Origin: Pisaster brevispinus
Lineage: Eukaryota; Echinodermata; Asteroidea; Forcipulatida; Asteriidae
Direction: 5' to 3'
NCBI GenBank assembly: GCA_023634235.1
Contig: JAMKCF010000001.1
Span: forward strand, 14,456,258 to 14,520,257
DNA: 64,000 nt
Shown: positions 24,343 to 34,469 of the stretch, piece after piece
Position numbering within the stretch: the first letter of the stretch is position 1
Layout of the letters: the number at the start of each line of letters is the position of its first letter
Program-made: the position numbers and the translations under genes
The notes under the pieces: generated by a model
What the model was told of the DNA's origin: nothing
Database searches by the model: none
What the model saw: the letters and a program-made list of their open reading frames with translations, nothing else

Positions 24343-24879
24343 GTGGGGAAAAAGGGTGGGAACAGTACACAAGTTTGAGGGGCGATTAAGAGAACAATTA
24401 TCAGTGGGACACAGCGATAAGAATGGATTGTACAGAGCCCTTAATCTTGAACGATTCTTGGTGTCCAACTGGTACAGGTAAGTAAATATTTACTACATGT
24501 ACTGCACTGTGTACAAGCTAACACAGAACAGTTTCTAACTCCCGGTTTATTTTTTTCATGTTAATGTTGTTCTTACTTAAACATTTTTTTTTATTTAAAG
24601 CAACAAAATGATAGGGAGCTACCATATGAAGCTAGAAGGTTTTAAACGAGCTGTAATAAAGCTCAACAACAGTGGGCTAGTTGTTGGTAAGCTTGTGTCG
24701 GACAGACACAGACAACTTGCAAAATACGTGCACGAGAAAACAAACATCAGCCACATGTTTGACGTGTGGCATACTGCCAAAGGTATGCTTGAAAAATCGC
24801 AAAAAGTATTGATCGAAGAGTTCATGGGCTCTTCTGCCACAAAGGGGAGCCCATTATGCTTTTGGATTTTGGTAATTTA
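24343..24879 (+). CDS. two-exon candidate with transposase-like DRH...WHxxK motif
   Basis: A 135-nt open exon (24343-24477) lies between tgcag and GTAAGT and encodes KFEGRLREQLSVGHSDKNG and LYRALNLERFLVSNWY. It joins in phase (AG plus C) to a segment after ttatttaaag at 24601, which encodes NKMIGSYHMKLEGFKRAVIK, VSDRHRQLAKYV and HMFDVWHTAKGMLEKSQ. The second segment has the (S/T)DRH...I...(D)WH..K arrangement common in one group of animal DNA-transposon transposases that I cannot name with certainty. The first exon is not recognised. The frame ends at a stop near 24880 after losing similarity, so it is probably a fragment. Confidence 0.45.
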
Positions 24880-24884
24880 GAAAC

Positions 24885-25190
24885 TAAAAAATTACTGTTT
24901 CTACTTGTGCGCATCTACTTCTACTTGTGCGCATCATCAACAGCAGATGACTGCGTGCTGCAAAGTGGCTGTCAATTAAGAATCACATTCAAGGGTTCAG
25001 CATGGTCATTCCAATTTATACCCCAATTGCGAGCATGACAGACTGGACAATGACTGCAAAAAAAAAAGGATGAAACCAAGTAAATTAAATTCTCTATTTG
25101 TTTTGCTATTTAATTGCTGCAGAGGATCAGAGACATTCTTCTGCAGCAGACAATGCTTAGGTGATTTGAAATGACCAAATAATCTCGTCA
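24885..25190. other. gene-free stretch
   Basis: Contains a short direct repeat ctacttgtgcgcatc (about 24901-24930) and no coding signal that I can support. Confidence 0.35.
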
Positions 25191-25192
25191 TT

Positions 25193-25350
25193 TAGCTGTT
25201 CCGACGTGTTAGTCGGAACAGCTATTGTTTCTGTCAAGATTATTATTATTATTTTATTATTAGCTGTTCCGAACTTTCAGTCGGAACAGCTATTGTAATC
25301 GTCGAGATTTATATTTTTAGCTGTTCCGAACTTTCAGTCGGAACAGCTAT
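25193..25350. repeat. three tandem hairpins of AGCTGTTCCGA...TCGGAACAGCT
   Basis: Three successive units each contain the inverted repeat AGCTGTTCCGA, a short loop (acgtgttag-like or actttcag), and TCGGAACAGCT. AT-rich spacers starting ATTGT separate them. Unit spacing is about 60-67 bp. A related palindrome, AGCTGTTTCGC...GCGAAACAGCT, occurs at about 25771-25802. Arrayed hairpins suggest ends of a non-autonomous element. Confidence 0.85.
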
Positions 25351-25627
25351 TTAATGAAAATGCTTTCAACGATGTTAGTGTCTGACAAGGGTGTGCATTT
25401 TTAAAAAAATACCGATGACGTCACGATACACACGAGCGCCCTCTAGCGGCAGGTTGAAAACTGTTCAAAATGGACTTTTTGAAGATGTGTGTGGAGAAGT
25501 TTTGTGTAATCACTTAAAAAATTACACATATGTTGATCGTCAGGCAGCCATCATGTGTGAAATTTCAGATTGATGACGTCATCGGGGGTCACGTGACGCG
25601 GCATTAAAGGTGCCTTTTTTAAAGTTG

Positions 25628-26003
25628 TATAACTCCCGAAGTATAAGTGCGATCATGTTGAAATATGGTAGGTTGTAAAATATTGGCAAGATCTTGTAAA
25701 TGCTGAAATGACATGATGACGTCATCACATTATTTTTTTTAAATTATTTTTTTGAATTTATTTATTTTTAGCTGTTTCGCAGCAAAGCGCAGCGAAACAG
25801 CTCCTGTTTTCGTTGAAGTTTTTTTATTAGCTGTTTCGTAGCGCAGCACAACACTCCCGAAGTATAAGTGCGATCATGTTGAAACTTGGTAGGTCGTTAG
25901 ATATTGGCATAAATTGGTATTAGTGCGATCATGTTGAAACTTGGTAGGCTGTTGGATATTGGCAAGTTTTTGTAAATTCTGTTATGATGATGTCATCACA
26001 TGA
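25628..26003. repeat. dispersed-element copies with cccgaagtataagtgcgatc motif
   Basis: The phrase ctcccgaagtataagtgcga followed by tcatgttgaaa occurs at about 25632 and 25855, with a further partial copy (agtgcgatcatgttgaaact) at about 25922. Each is followed by ttggtaggttgt...atattggcaag and tgatgacgtcatcacat. The palindrome AGCTGTTTCGC...GCGAAACAGCT sits between the copies. This is probably a non-autonomous transposon family with tandemly duplicated ends. Confidence 0.7.
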
Positions 26004-26009
26004 TTTGTT

Positions 26010-26930
26010 ATGATTTTTTTCATTTTTTGCCCCTTTAAGTCCTGAAATGCTAGCGGAACATGCTATAATCAGTATCCGAATTTAAACAGGCTTGATAGGC
26101 TGTGCAAGCTTCGAAAACGAAGTGACGTCTTGATTCGTCAGGCTTGAATGATATGTTATTTAATTTGAAAACAAACAGATTCGGACGTTATCACTTGTCA
26201 AGTCTCAAGTATACAGTATTACCAGATCTATTGACATAATCGATACAATGTCACGGCATTCATTTTTCTAATGTAAAATTGACAATGATGTAAATGAATG
26301 TCAACTCATTCGCCCATACTTTACATTTTTTAAGAATCATCTTGTGGAAAGGGTTTTATAAATAAATGCACCAATATTGACGCCTTCATTAAATAGCGCC
26401 CTCTCGTGGCTGAGTTGTAAGACTGCATTTGGGTTTCCGTTTTGGCATTGAAAAAAAAAGAATGTTATTGTTAGTAAATACCCAAAGTGATTGGAGATGC
26501 CCAGTGTAAAACGTAATTACAGGGTTACATTGATTTGTCGTTGTTATCATTTTAAGTGATCAAAACAATTTTTAAAACATAAACAGGGAGGTTTGTGGAT
26601 AGACCCATTTTGGAAACATCCATTATGTAATCAGACCTACCTACTTTCATCATAGGGTGTTTGTGTTTCTTCAACGACAACCTTTGTTTCAGTTATTTTA
26701 CTTTTGTTTTTTACAACAGTATACATTTTAGGTACCGTAGTACCGGTATACATTTTAATGCAAAGTTGCTATAATGTGTACGAGCGAGAGCTAAGGCTGT
26801 ATGTTCCTGATTTTGGCAAGATCCATTTAGTTGATAATTAACCCCTACTAAAACTTGATTAATTTTAGCATTTTGTTCACAAACTTCATGGTGCAATCTT
26901 CTCTCCAACTCTATTAAACATGTAATCTTC
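26010..26930. other. gene-free stretch
   Basis: No exon or clear repeat. A gcgccctctcgtggc phrase near 26397 resembles gcgccctctagcggc at about 25435, suggesting another copy of the same dispersed element. Confidence 0.3.
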
Positions 26931-26949
26931 TAACTTGGGTTAAATGAAC

Positions 26950-28250
26950 GTAGAAGCTAAACATACTTCAGTTGCTATATCAAGTGAAATATTTTCCGTT
27001 TATAGTTATTAAGCTCATATCAGTGTAGAAGCAATAACTTAATGAAGTCTAAAGTAGAAGCAATAACTTGATGAAGTCTACAGATTTTCTTATTCTATTT
27101 TTTATTTCGTATTTGTAATAATTTGATTGTTTACATTTCCTGATATCTAGTGTAAATATATATTTTTTAAAATATAATTTAATCAAATCATTTCAAAGTA
27201 CAAGCAATAAGGTAATAAAGTCTACATGTTTTCTCAATTTGCCAGTTTTGAAATTGTTGATTAAAGAGACCCATTATGTAGATTTGTGTAATGGTGTTCA
27301 AAGTGCTTCAGCGGCCACTCTGATCCCAGGAGCCAACTCTGTCTCTAGACATGGTAACCGTTGCTGTGATCTTGAACGTGCATTACTCAACACACGAGAC
27401 ATACGAGACATACAGCTGTATGTCCCATACAAAGGACGAAGCAATAATGGTCAAGTGTTTTGCTTAGGGACACAAGTGTTGGGAGTGGGGCCCACACCGA
27501 CACCCTGCTGAACACTAGACAGAACTATACTGACTTGGCAGTTAAGTGACTTGTCTAAACCATTATACCGGTAATCAAGGATAACGTTACCGGTAGGACT
27601 TACGTGTACAGTGTTTTCAGAGAATTTGTGAATGCTTTTTTTAGGAACGCCTGAAAGTTGGCATTGTTTTTACAAATTGCATTTATATCAAAATTTTAAG
27701 TGTCTTGCTTAAGGTCAAAAGTGTCACGAGTGGGGCCCACAACGACACCCTGCTAAACACTAGACAGAACTATACTGACTTGGCAGTTAAGTGACTTGAT
27801 CAGTGTTGTTTTGTCCCATCAGTTAAGCATTTTTATAAATAAAGTGATGCATACTACATGAAGATCAAAACATTTTCGAAAACCAAGGGTCAATTTGCAA
27901 AGCTTTGTTCATTTCATGGAAGGTTAATTCAAAGCGGGATGCTTTCTTAAAAGAAGGGGCTTTATCAAATTCCAAGGAGGAAAGCTGTTTTTTAAAATAC
28001 ATTACTCAAAGAGTGTACTGCAAAGTCTGTGGCAGGATTCTGCACTTACAGCTATATGTCCCATCCAAAGGACGAAGCAATAATGGTGAACCTTTGTTCA
28101 TTTCATGTAAGGTTAATTCATAGCGCGGTACTTTCTCCAAAAAAGTGGTGTAATCAAATTCCAAGCAAGAAGGCTGTTTTTTTAAATACGCTACTCAAAG
28201 GAGTGTACAGCAAAGTCTGTGGCAGGATATTGCACTTTGGACTCTAAAAT
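26950..28250. repeat. block of short direct duplications
   Basis: Three families of direct repeats: gtagaagcaataacttgatg followed by aagtctac at about 27028, 27054 and, diverged, 27197; aacactagacagaactatac followed by tgacttggcagttaagtgac at about 27512 and 27757; and a unit of about 188 bp starting ttgttcatttcatg at 27904 and 28092, which includes ttactcaaagagtgtactgc and aaagtctgtggcaggat. A related phrase, tatgtcccatacaaaggacg, lies at 27419. The phrase gtggggcccacaccgacacc resembles a frequent dispersed-repeat tail in marine invertebrates. No gene. Confidence 0.75.
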
Positions 28251-28259
28251 TTCTGCTAA

Positions 28260-28985
28260 TATCTTAACACTGATTGAATGGGTACTTGAGGTATTAATAC
28301 AATGAACTTTACTCTGTGTCATGTTATCTTGCGAGTGTATTTTTGTCAAAAACAAAGTCTTTGTTGCAAAAGATAACATTTGAAGCCAAATATATGATTT
28401 CTTTCTGAGTGTGTCTCAAATAACCATTCAGATCATCTTGTGCTGCTTTCCAATATTGTGTATCAGTCAATCCGATGTGAGCAGGGTGTAGGTGATCTTG
28501 TACAAGTCATGAGGGAACATCAATCAGTCACTAATCCAGTGTGAAATGTTCTTTGCTGAAGATTCTGACTGAAATAACCAACAGAATAGTGTCGTTCAGT
28601 CTGAAGACCTCTATTTGATTTCCTATAAAGAAAAGACAAAGATAAGCACACAATAAATTATTAGAGGTACATGGATAAAGGTTATTTAAGGTGATTCTCA
28701 ATGCATTTCAGGTACCATCTTGTAATGTAAGGGTAAAAAGGGTGGTGCAAATTACTTTGCAATAACTCTTACTGATAAAATGGCAATGTACTAATTTTTC
28801 TGATGTGACCTGTACAAATGCATTTCACAATGTACATCATTCTTTTTTTCAAAAGAAAACTGGTGAAAAAAAAGTAAAAATACTTCTCAATTGTTAATCA
28901 GATGTCCTACAAAATGTCACATTTGTAGGCATGACACCCACCTGTAGTGAGACTGGATTTTCTGTCACAGGACTCAAACACACAC
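28260..28985. other. gene-free stretch
   Basis: AT-rich sequence without a supported exon or repeat. Confidence 0.35.
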
Positions 28986-29008
28986 ATTGCATAATGTTTA
29001 TTATACTG

Positions 29009-30059
29009 TGGCGGGAAACAACTTAGGGACGCCTGCCTGACCTCAATCCCCGTTGTTAAATATTAACTTGATCACGAGCCTAATTTTTTTTTTCAAGCTA
29101 AAAGTCACTAAGCGACCTAAAGGCTAAGAGACGAGACTCGTTTTGGAGGAAGTATACCGCCGATTATAACTGACTGCTAAACAAACCTCTATCAGTGTAC
29201 ACAGATTGCTCAATAAACTCACAATGACAATTAATTCATGAACAAAAGCATGAACCATGTGGTTTATTCAACCCTTATCAATAACAAATCAACAATGTCT
29301 TTAACTCAATACAAGCTCTCGATAAACATAAATGTATGTGGTTTACCCTTTATGATTACCCCTGTACTTCGCGCAATTAAACCTAATTCATCCACTAGTC
29401 AGCCATGCACACAGCCCCTAGTAGGCTCCCGATAACCCAGCCTTGACATGCACCCTGTGCTGTCAAGCTGGCGAGTCACGCAGCAACCACGTGTTCCACA
29501 GAGCCGGACTGCACACAGCAACTCGACCTCTACCCTGTCCAACACGCACGCGCGCCCCCTGAATAATGGCTACAACAGCCAACAGATTCCCGAGCAACAG
29601 CTTCGCCTTACCGATCGACCACGCGTCCTTGTGGGCCCGATCGTCCTAGTGACAAGCTGTTAACCTGACAAGAACGACGAAGCACTAAGCTATCGCCGAT
29701 CCCGACCACAACACAATGATTCAACTCACGGTCAACCAGCCTCCGTTATAGTCAACCTTGTGGTTACCCAAAACACCCGCTCACATGCACTGATAGTCAA
29801 CCACGTGCAACGCAGAATGCAAAGCATAAACCTGGGTAATACACAGAGCAATTTCACATACCTGTAAACTCCTCGAGATCTTGCTGCTAACTGACGATCT
29901 CTCCTCGTACAGTCTGGTACCGCATGCTGTGCGGCACAACTCACACATAGATCGGTGCAATACCATACCGATCTCCTCGCGCATGCTCACAACTAAATAA
30001 CTTGCTACACACATCATGCACTGTCCGTTACAATACATTGCGTTTAGTGTACAACACAA
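29009..30059 (-). mobile_element. possible solo LTR (weak)
   Basis: The block is more GC-rich than its surroundings and, read on the minus strand, begins TGTTGTACACTAAACG and ends TTGTTTCCCGCCACA, so it has TG...CA borders. An AATAAA signal lies near 29270-29262. No target duplication could be seen and no internal retrotransposon genes flank it. It might equally be unrelated regulatory or intergenic DNA. Confidence 0.22.
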
Positions 30060-30299
30060 ATTTATCTATCTCAGATATGACAATAACAAATTAATGATTC
30101 AGTGGTCTTACCTCTTTGACTGGTTGATAAAGGTTTAGTCAATGAAAGTGATGATGACCTGATGAGCAGAAGGTTGCCTTCTTGAAAGCACTTGTTCATA
30201 GAGAGTACACTACATAATACATCACATACACATGGTAAGCAGCTTAACTAGCTACAATTGGTTGAAAACATAGTTTATGGTACACATATTAGGTACACT

Positions 30300-30800
30300 T
30301 GTTCATACATCATCAGCTGCAACCAATACGGGTGAAAAGTCAGTCGAATGAATACAGTCAGTGCAGATGACAAACAGCTAGTGGGGTAGAGTAGCTCCAT
30401 CAGCTTGTAGTACCATGGTTGAGTTTACTGTCAGCTCTATCCAAAGGTGGAAAGGCAGACAGTATCAATACAGGTAACAAAGATGATTAGCAGCAAGTGA
30501 GGGTAAATTTGCTCCATCAGTTCGTAGCACCATGGTTGAGAGTGCTCTCAGCTGCATCCAATGGAAGACAGTCACACAGAATGAACACAGTCAATGCAGA
30601 TGATAAGTGGCAGCCAGGAGGGTGACCAGCTACAATCTCTTGTAGTCCTGGGTACAGTTTCATGTTTGATGTATACCGTCAGTTTGAAGTAACAGCAACA
30701 GCAGACAGTGTTGGCACGGTCAATATAGTTGACAAGCAGTCAAGAGTCGTTTGGCTCCATTGCTTTCTGCATGCAGTTGATGGTACAGTTTGATGCTTCA
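30300..30800. repeat. degenerate tandem repeat, period about 115-130 bp
   Basis: Four diverged units, each containing gatgacaaacagctagtggg-like, tagctccatcagcttgtag-like and taccatggttgag-like phrases, begin near 30366, 30481, 30599 and 30730. Spacer text such as cagtcaatgcagatgataag is also shared. No coding function is apparent. Confidence 0.7.
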
Positions 30801-30809
30801 TGTGTTAGC

Positions 30810-31790
30810 TATGTTATCAACAAAGAAAACACAACACACATTTTACTACCTGATTCTATAACATACGTAATTTTTTTGTGAAAGAATCAGCCACATTTAG
30901 TGATTGTGCAAATAGCAGCAAGCTATTATAAGTTGTGAATTGGGCACAATAATTTGGTATTGATTGAATTCTGACAATCATGTGAAACCCTGTTTTGTAA
31001 AAGCCATAAATAGTGCAAGTGACATGTGAATCATTGGTCTCTGTTGGTTAAGTGTCAATGCATTATTTGACCATACAGATACATGGTGCTGAAATGCAAC
31101 TTTCTTTCACACACGTCTGATATCAAATCCAACACTAGTGTTTCGATGTCAAACCCGTTCTACCACCCGAGATAACCACAACTAAGGTGTCACTATACCA
31201 CATTCACCCGCAAACGGGACCCTCACCATTTCCTCTGGAAATTTGGTCTTTCTATTTTTCAATCATGGAACATCTTCCTTCAAACAACAAAACACATGCA
31301 ACGAAGGTATAACCACTTATGTTCACACACCCGCAGGCGGGAAAGAACACTCATACCTGCTGAACCAAAATAGAAAACCATAGCAGCTATTATTAAGAAA
31401 ACACCAACCCGTGATACTTTTTCCCATTTCGCAATCAGAAGGGAACCACCAACCTAGCTCATACCTTCCAACACTACTCTACACCATTGTAGAAATGGAA
31501 TGAACTCATAATTTTCTCATTCATCCACAATTGGAAAGAGAAATTCTACCATTTCTACAAAACAACAAACACAAATTTGCAAGGGATCCTGATTTTTCAT
31601 TATTCCCGCGCATTCTGTGAGACCTAAACCACCGGAACGATTGGACAATACTCTCTGCCGTGAACACAAAAGAACCCTTCAGCCAATCAACTACCCGCAT
31701 CTCCAAGACGCACGCTACACCTGGGTGAGCTTGCTTACGTACGCACCTAGCACGGATATACTGGATCACCACGGCCACAACGCCATTGTA
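30810..31790. other. gene-free stretch upstream of the small ORF
   Basis: The right part may act as promoter for the ORF at 31797: it has a CCAAT box (cagCCAATCAac near 31680-31690). Paired phrases cccgcaaacggg and cccgcaggcggg occur near 31208 and 31330. Otherwise nothing is recognised. Confidence 0.3.
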
Positions 31791-31796
31791 TTCAGC

Positions 31797-32087
31797 ATGT
31801 CTACCAAGCTCAGCAAATCGTTCAAACGACGCCCCAAATCCAGCCCTCAACCTTCTTGTTCAAGCGTTCCGGACCAGCCATCATCGCCAGCCTCCTCCGT
31901 CTCCAGTGACTTTACCTGCGGGCAACTACCCTTGTTAGATCAAGCCAAGAAGGAGGCGAGAACACAGCTGGTGAAGAGCTTCAGCGGACCAGAGTTAAGA
32001 ACAGCGACCCAGCTCTTCGGTTTCTTTACAAGGCCAAGACCAAGCAAGCCAAGAGGAACCAAGAGAAAAAGAGAGCATCCTCTCTAA
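31797..32087 (+). CDS. small basic ORF with a histone-like 3' end, unknown
   Basis: A 96-residue ORF, starting STKLSKSFKRRPKSSPQP, Ser/Pro-rich in the middle and ending KPRGTKRKREHPL, so it is basic at both ends. It does not look like any core histone or linker histone in any frame. It is followed 15 bases after the stop by a perfect histone-type stem-loop and a purine-rich element, and preceded by a CCAAT box at about 31682. These suggest a replication-type transcript, but the product is not recognised. It could be a decayed histone-cluster relic or the leading ORF of the Penelope-like element. Confidence 0.4.
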   Translation: MSTKLSKSFKRRPKSSPQPSCSSVPDQPSSPASSVSSDFTCGQLPLLDQAKKEARTQLVKSFSGPELRTATQLFGFFTRPRPSKPRGTKRKREHPL

Positions 32088-32102
32088 ATAAATAAACCAA
32101 CC

Positions 32103-32140
32103 GGTCCTTCTCAGGACCACCCCATTTTCCAAAGAGAGAG
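32103..32140 (+). promoter_or_regulatory. histone-type mRNA 3' stem-loop and downstream purine element
   Basis: GGTCCT-TCTC-AGGACC (32103-32118) is a perfect 6-bp stem with a 4-base loop of UHUH form, followed by ACC. This is the consensus bound by stem-loop binding protein in replication-dependent histone mRNAs. About 11 bases later comes CCAAAGAGAGAG (32129-32140), which fits the purine-rich histone downstream element that pairs with U7 snRNA. Both elements, in the right order and spacing, make chance unlikely. Confidence 0.7.
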
Positions 32141-32251
32141 TTTACATGATTGCGTTAATCTTACATAATTATTATAATAATATAATACGGCATTCCCAAG
32201 TATATATTATTATCTTTAAGCAATATAAATTAGGACTCCTTTTTGTTAAAT

Positions 32252-34312
32252 ATGGCTAAACGAAGGTTTATTAAACGAACAAACAGCTCTCAAAGAAAAG
32301 TAAACAACTTTTCTCATACGTGCCACACATCCAAACGGTTCATCAGGAATAAACTTCTTGAACAATTGGCAGAAAAAAGCGACCAATTCATAACAAACCT
32401 ATCCAAAGCAAACCTTTCTACAATTGAGAAAATTGCTTTAGGAAAAGGCCTACATTTTGTTCCCACCCCTGCCAAACCCACCCCTGCCAAACCCACCCGA
32501 AAAAAACTTCTGAGTGATTTCAACATCTTCCAAAGAAGAATAAGAATTGCTTTCCTAATGCACAACAAATCTGCCAAGGCTCAACCATTCAAACCACCCT
32601 CAAAATGGCTTCCAAATTCTACACAATGTGCGACCCTCGAAAATTATTTAGAAGCCACCAAATACCAACTTGCTCATATTCGATTGCGCAACCAGCTCAG
32701 AAATATGACCAAACAGGAAATGTCAGCCATAACCAAACTTAAACACAACCCAGACATCGTAATCAAACCTTACGACAAAGGAAGAGGCATCTGCATAATG
32801 AACCGAACCGATTACCTAGAAGTAGGTTACAGACATCTTGAATCCGAGCACTACGAACAGCTTGATCAAGATATCACACAACACCACCACAATGGTCCAC
32901 AACCTACTCATAAATATGCATAGAGACCAACACATCAATAAACACACCCTGGCATACCTTGATCCACTCCCGCAACCAGGCAACTGCCCTACCATGTATT
33001 TTCTCCCGAAGATACGTAAAACACCACCCGCGGGCACGCCTTTTGTTGGGAGACCTATAATAAGTGGATGTTCAAGCCCTACGGCCAAAATATATGAATT
33101 TGTGGATTATTTCCTCCTTCCGATAGTTACCGCCCAACCAACATATGTCCGCGATACCGCATACATATTGCGAAAACTTGAGGAAGCCACATTCCCACAA
33201 AATGTTCTAATAACAAGTATTGATGTTGTCTCAATGTACACAAACGTCCGTCAGACGGAAGCAATAAACAGTTTGCAATGCCCTCGACCGAACCAACCAC
33301 CCGTACTCCATCACAAAACCACCCTCCAACTACATCCGAGAGTTATTGGAACTAATATTAGGAAGAAATTGCTTCCAATTCGGTGACAACCACTACCTCC
33401 AAAAAATTGGATGTGCCATGGGCTCAACAGCAAGCCCCGAAATCTGTGATATCACACTACATGATCTGGAAAAACAAATCCTAGAAAAAGCTGATCACAT
33501 CCTCACTTGGTGGCGTTATAGAGACGACATACTTGTCATCTATGACAGCACCCTAGACAATGATCAAGAGCCTGATCCACGACATGAATCAAATACACCC
33601 AACTCTCAAATTCACTTTTGAGGCCTCGGATACTTCAATCAACTACCTTGACTTAACAATCTTCAAAGGTAATAGATTCAGTGACACTGGTATTTTAGAC
33701 ACAAAAGTATATACCAAACCCACTGAAACCCACCAATACCTCCACAAAACATCATCACACCCCCCACATGTGTTCAAAGCTTTCATATACGGAGAAACAC
33801 TCCGTTATGCCAGAAACACAAACAATGAAGATGATTTTCTACTCAAAGTCAACGATTTCTCTAAAAAGCTAACTGCAAGAGGCTACAGCCTTACAGAGAT
33901 AAACAAAACCACAACTAAGGTATCACACGAAGACCGATCTAATTTGATTCACAAACAGCAGAGAAATGCAGAAAGCAAAACTCCACTGGTTTTCAGTACG
34001 ACATACAACCCGTACATCAACCAAAGTGACCTAAACAAATCCATCAAACAACACTGGTCTCTAATACGCAATCATGAACCACTGTCGGAGATCTTTCCAG
34101 ATCCCCCCTTCATTGCGTACAGAAAAGATAAAAACATAAGGGAAAAATTGATCAGAGCAAAACTAAACCGGAGTCAAACTGACCCCACCCCTAAACAGCT
34201 CGCTCCTCCCCCTGATGATTCGGGTTTTGTAGAACCGGACGAAACACTAAACATCCTTATCTCCTTACTGGAGGAACAAGTCACTGATACTGAAAACTCA
34301 ACTCAGTTTTAA
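32252..34312 (+). pseudogene. Penelope-like element reverse transcriptase (frame-broken)
   Basis: Four overlapping frames cover one protein: 32252-32923, 32838-33386, 33346-33621 and 33560-34312. The N-terminal region has KGLHFVPTPAKP and IVIKPYDKGRGICIM, typical of Penelope-like elements. RT motifs are GRPIISGCSSPTAKIYEFVD, SIDVVSMYTNV (motif A Asp), GCAMGSTASPEICDI (motif B), RYRDDILVIY (motif C, double Asp) and INYLDLTI (motif D/E). The C-terminal frame continues through IKQHWSLIRNHEPLSEIFPD and ends at a stop after an acidic tail, with no GIY-YIG endonuclease. Frame changes at about 32900, 33300-33380 and 33600 make it non-functional unless they are sequencing errors. Confidence 0.85.
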
Positions 34313-34422
34313 AAATCCGCATTCGGATTTATCACATACTATATGAACCTAAGCGGAAAACAAAAACTAATGTCTCTCACGAGACATGAGACCCACAGAT
34401 TCTACTATAGAATCACCCACAC

Positions 34423-34464
34423 GCAACTGATGAGTGCCAAGAAGGCATGAAAACATGTTATTGC
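34423..34464 (+). ncRNA. type I hammerhead ribozyme of the Penelope-like element
   Basis: The conserved core is present in order. CTGATGA (34427-34433) is followed by stem II gtgcc-aagaa-ggcat (five pairs with one G-U), then GAAA (34449-34452). The palindrome AACATGTT (34452-34459) forms a minimal stem III that includes the A15.1-U16.1 pair. The cleavage-site base A is at 34460, and stem I is GCAA (34423-34426) paired with TTGC (34461-34464). Minimal hammerheads with a tiny palindromic stem III, probably acting as dimers, are known in Penelope-like elements. It lies 110 bp downstream of the RT stop, on the same strand. Confidence 0.8.
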
Positions 34465-34469
34465 TATAA

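Noticed and set aside
29009..30059. Solo LTR of TG...CA type
   Set aside because: Kept only as a weak feature; there is no target duplication, no second copy in the window and no internal region.
30157..30196. Second hammerhead-like sequence, CTGATGA...GAAA
   Set aside because: Stem II needs an asymmetric bulge (GC versus T) next to the core and no stem III or stem I pairing is visible, so it does not meet the consensus.
31797..32087. The small ORF as a histone
   Set aside because: None of the three frames shows the conserved text of H1, H2A, H2B, H3 or H4, despite the histone-like 3' end.
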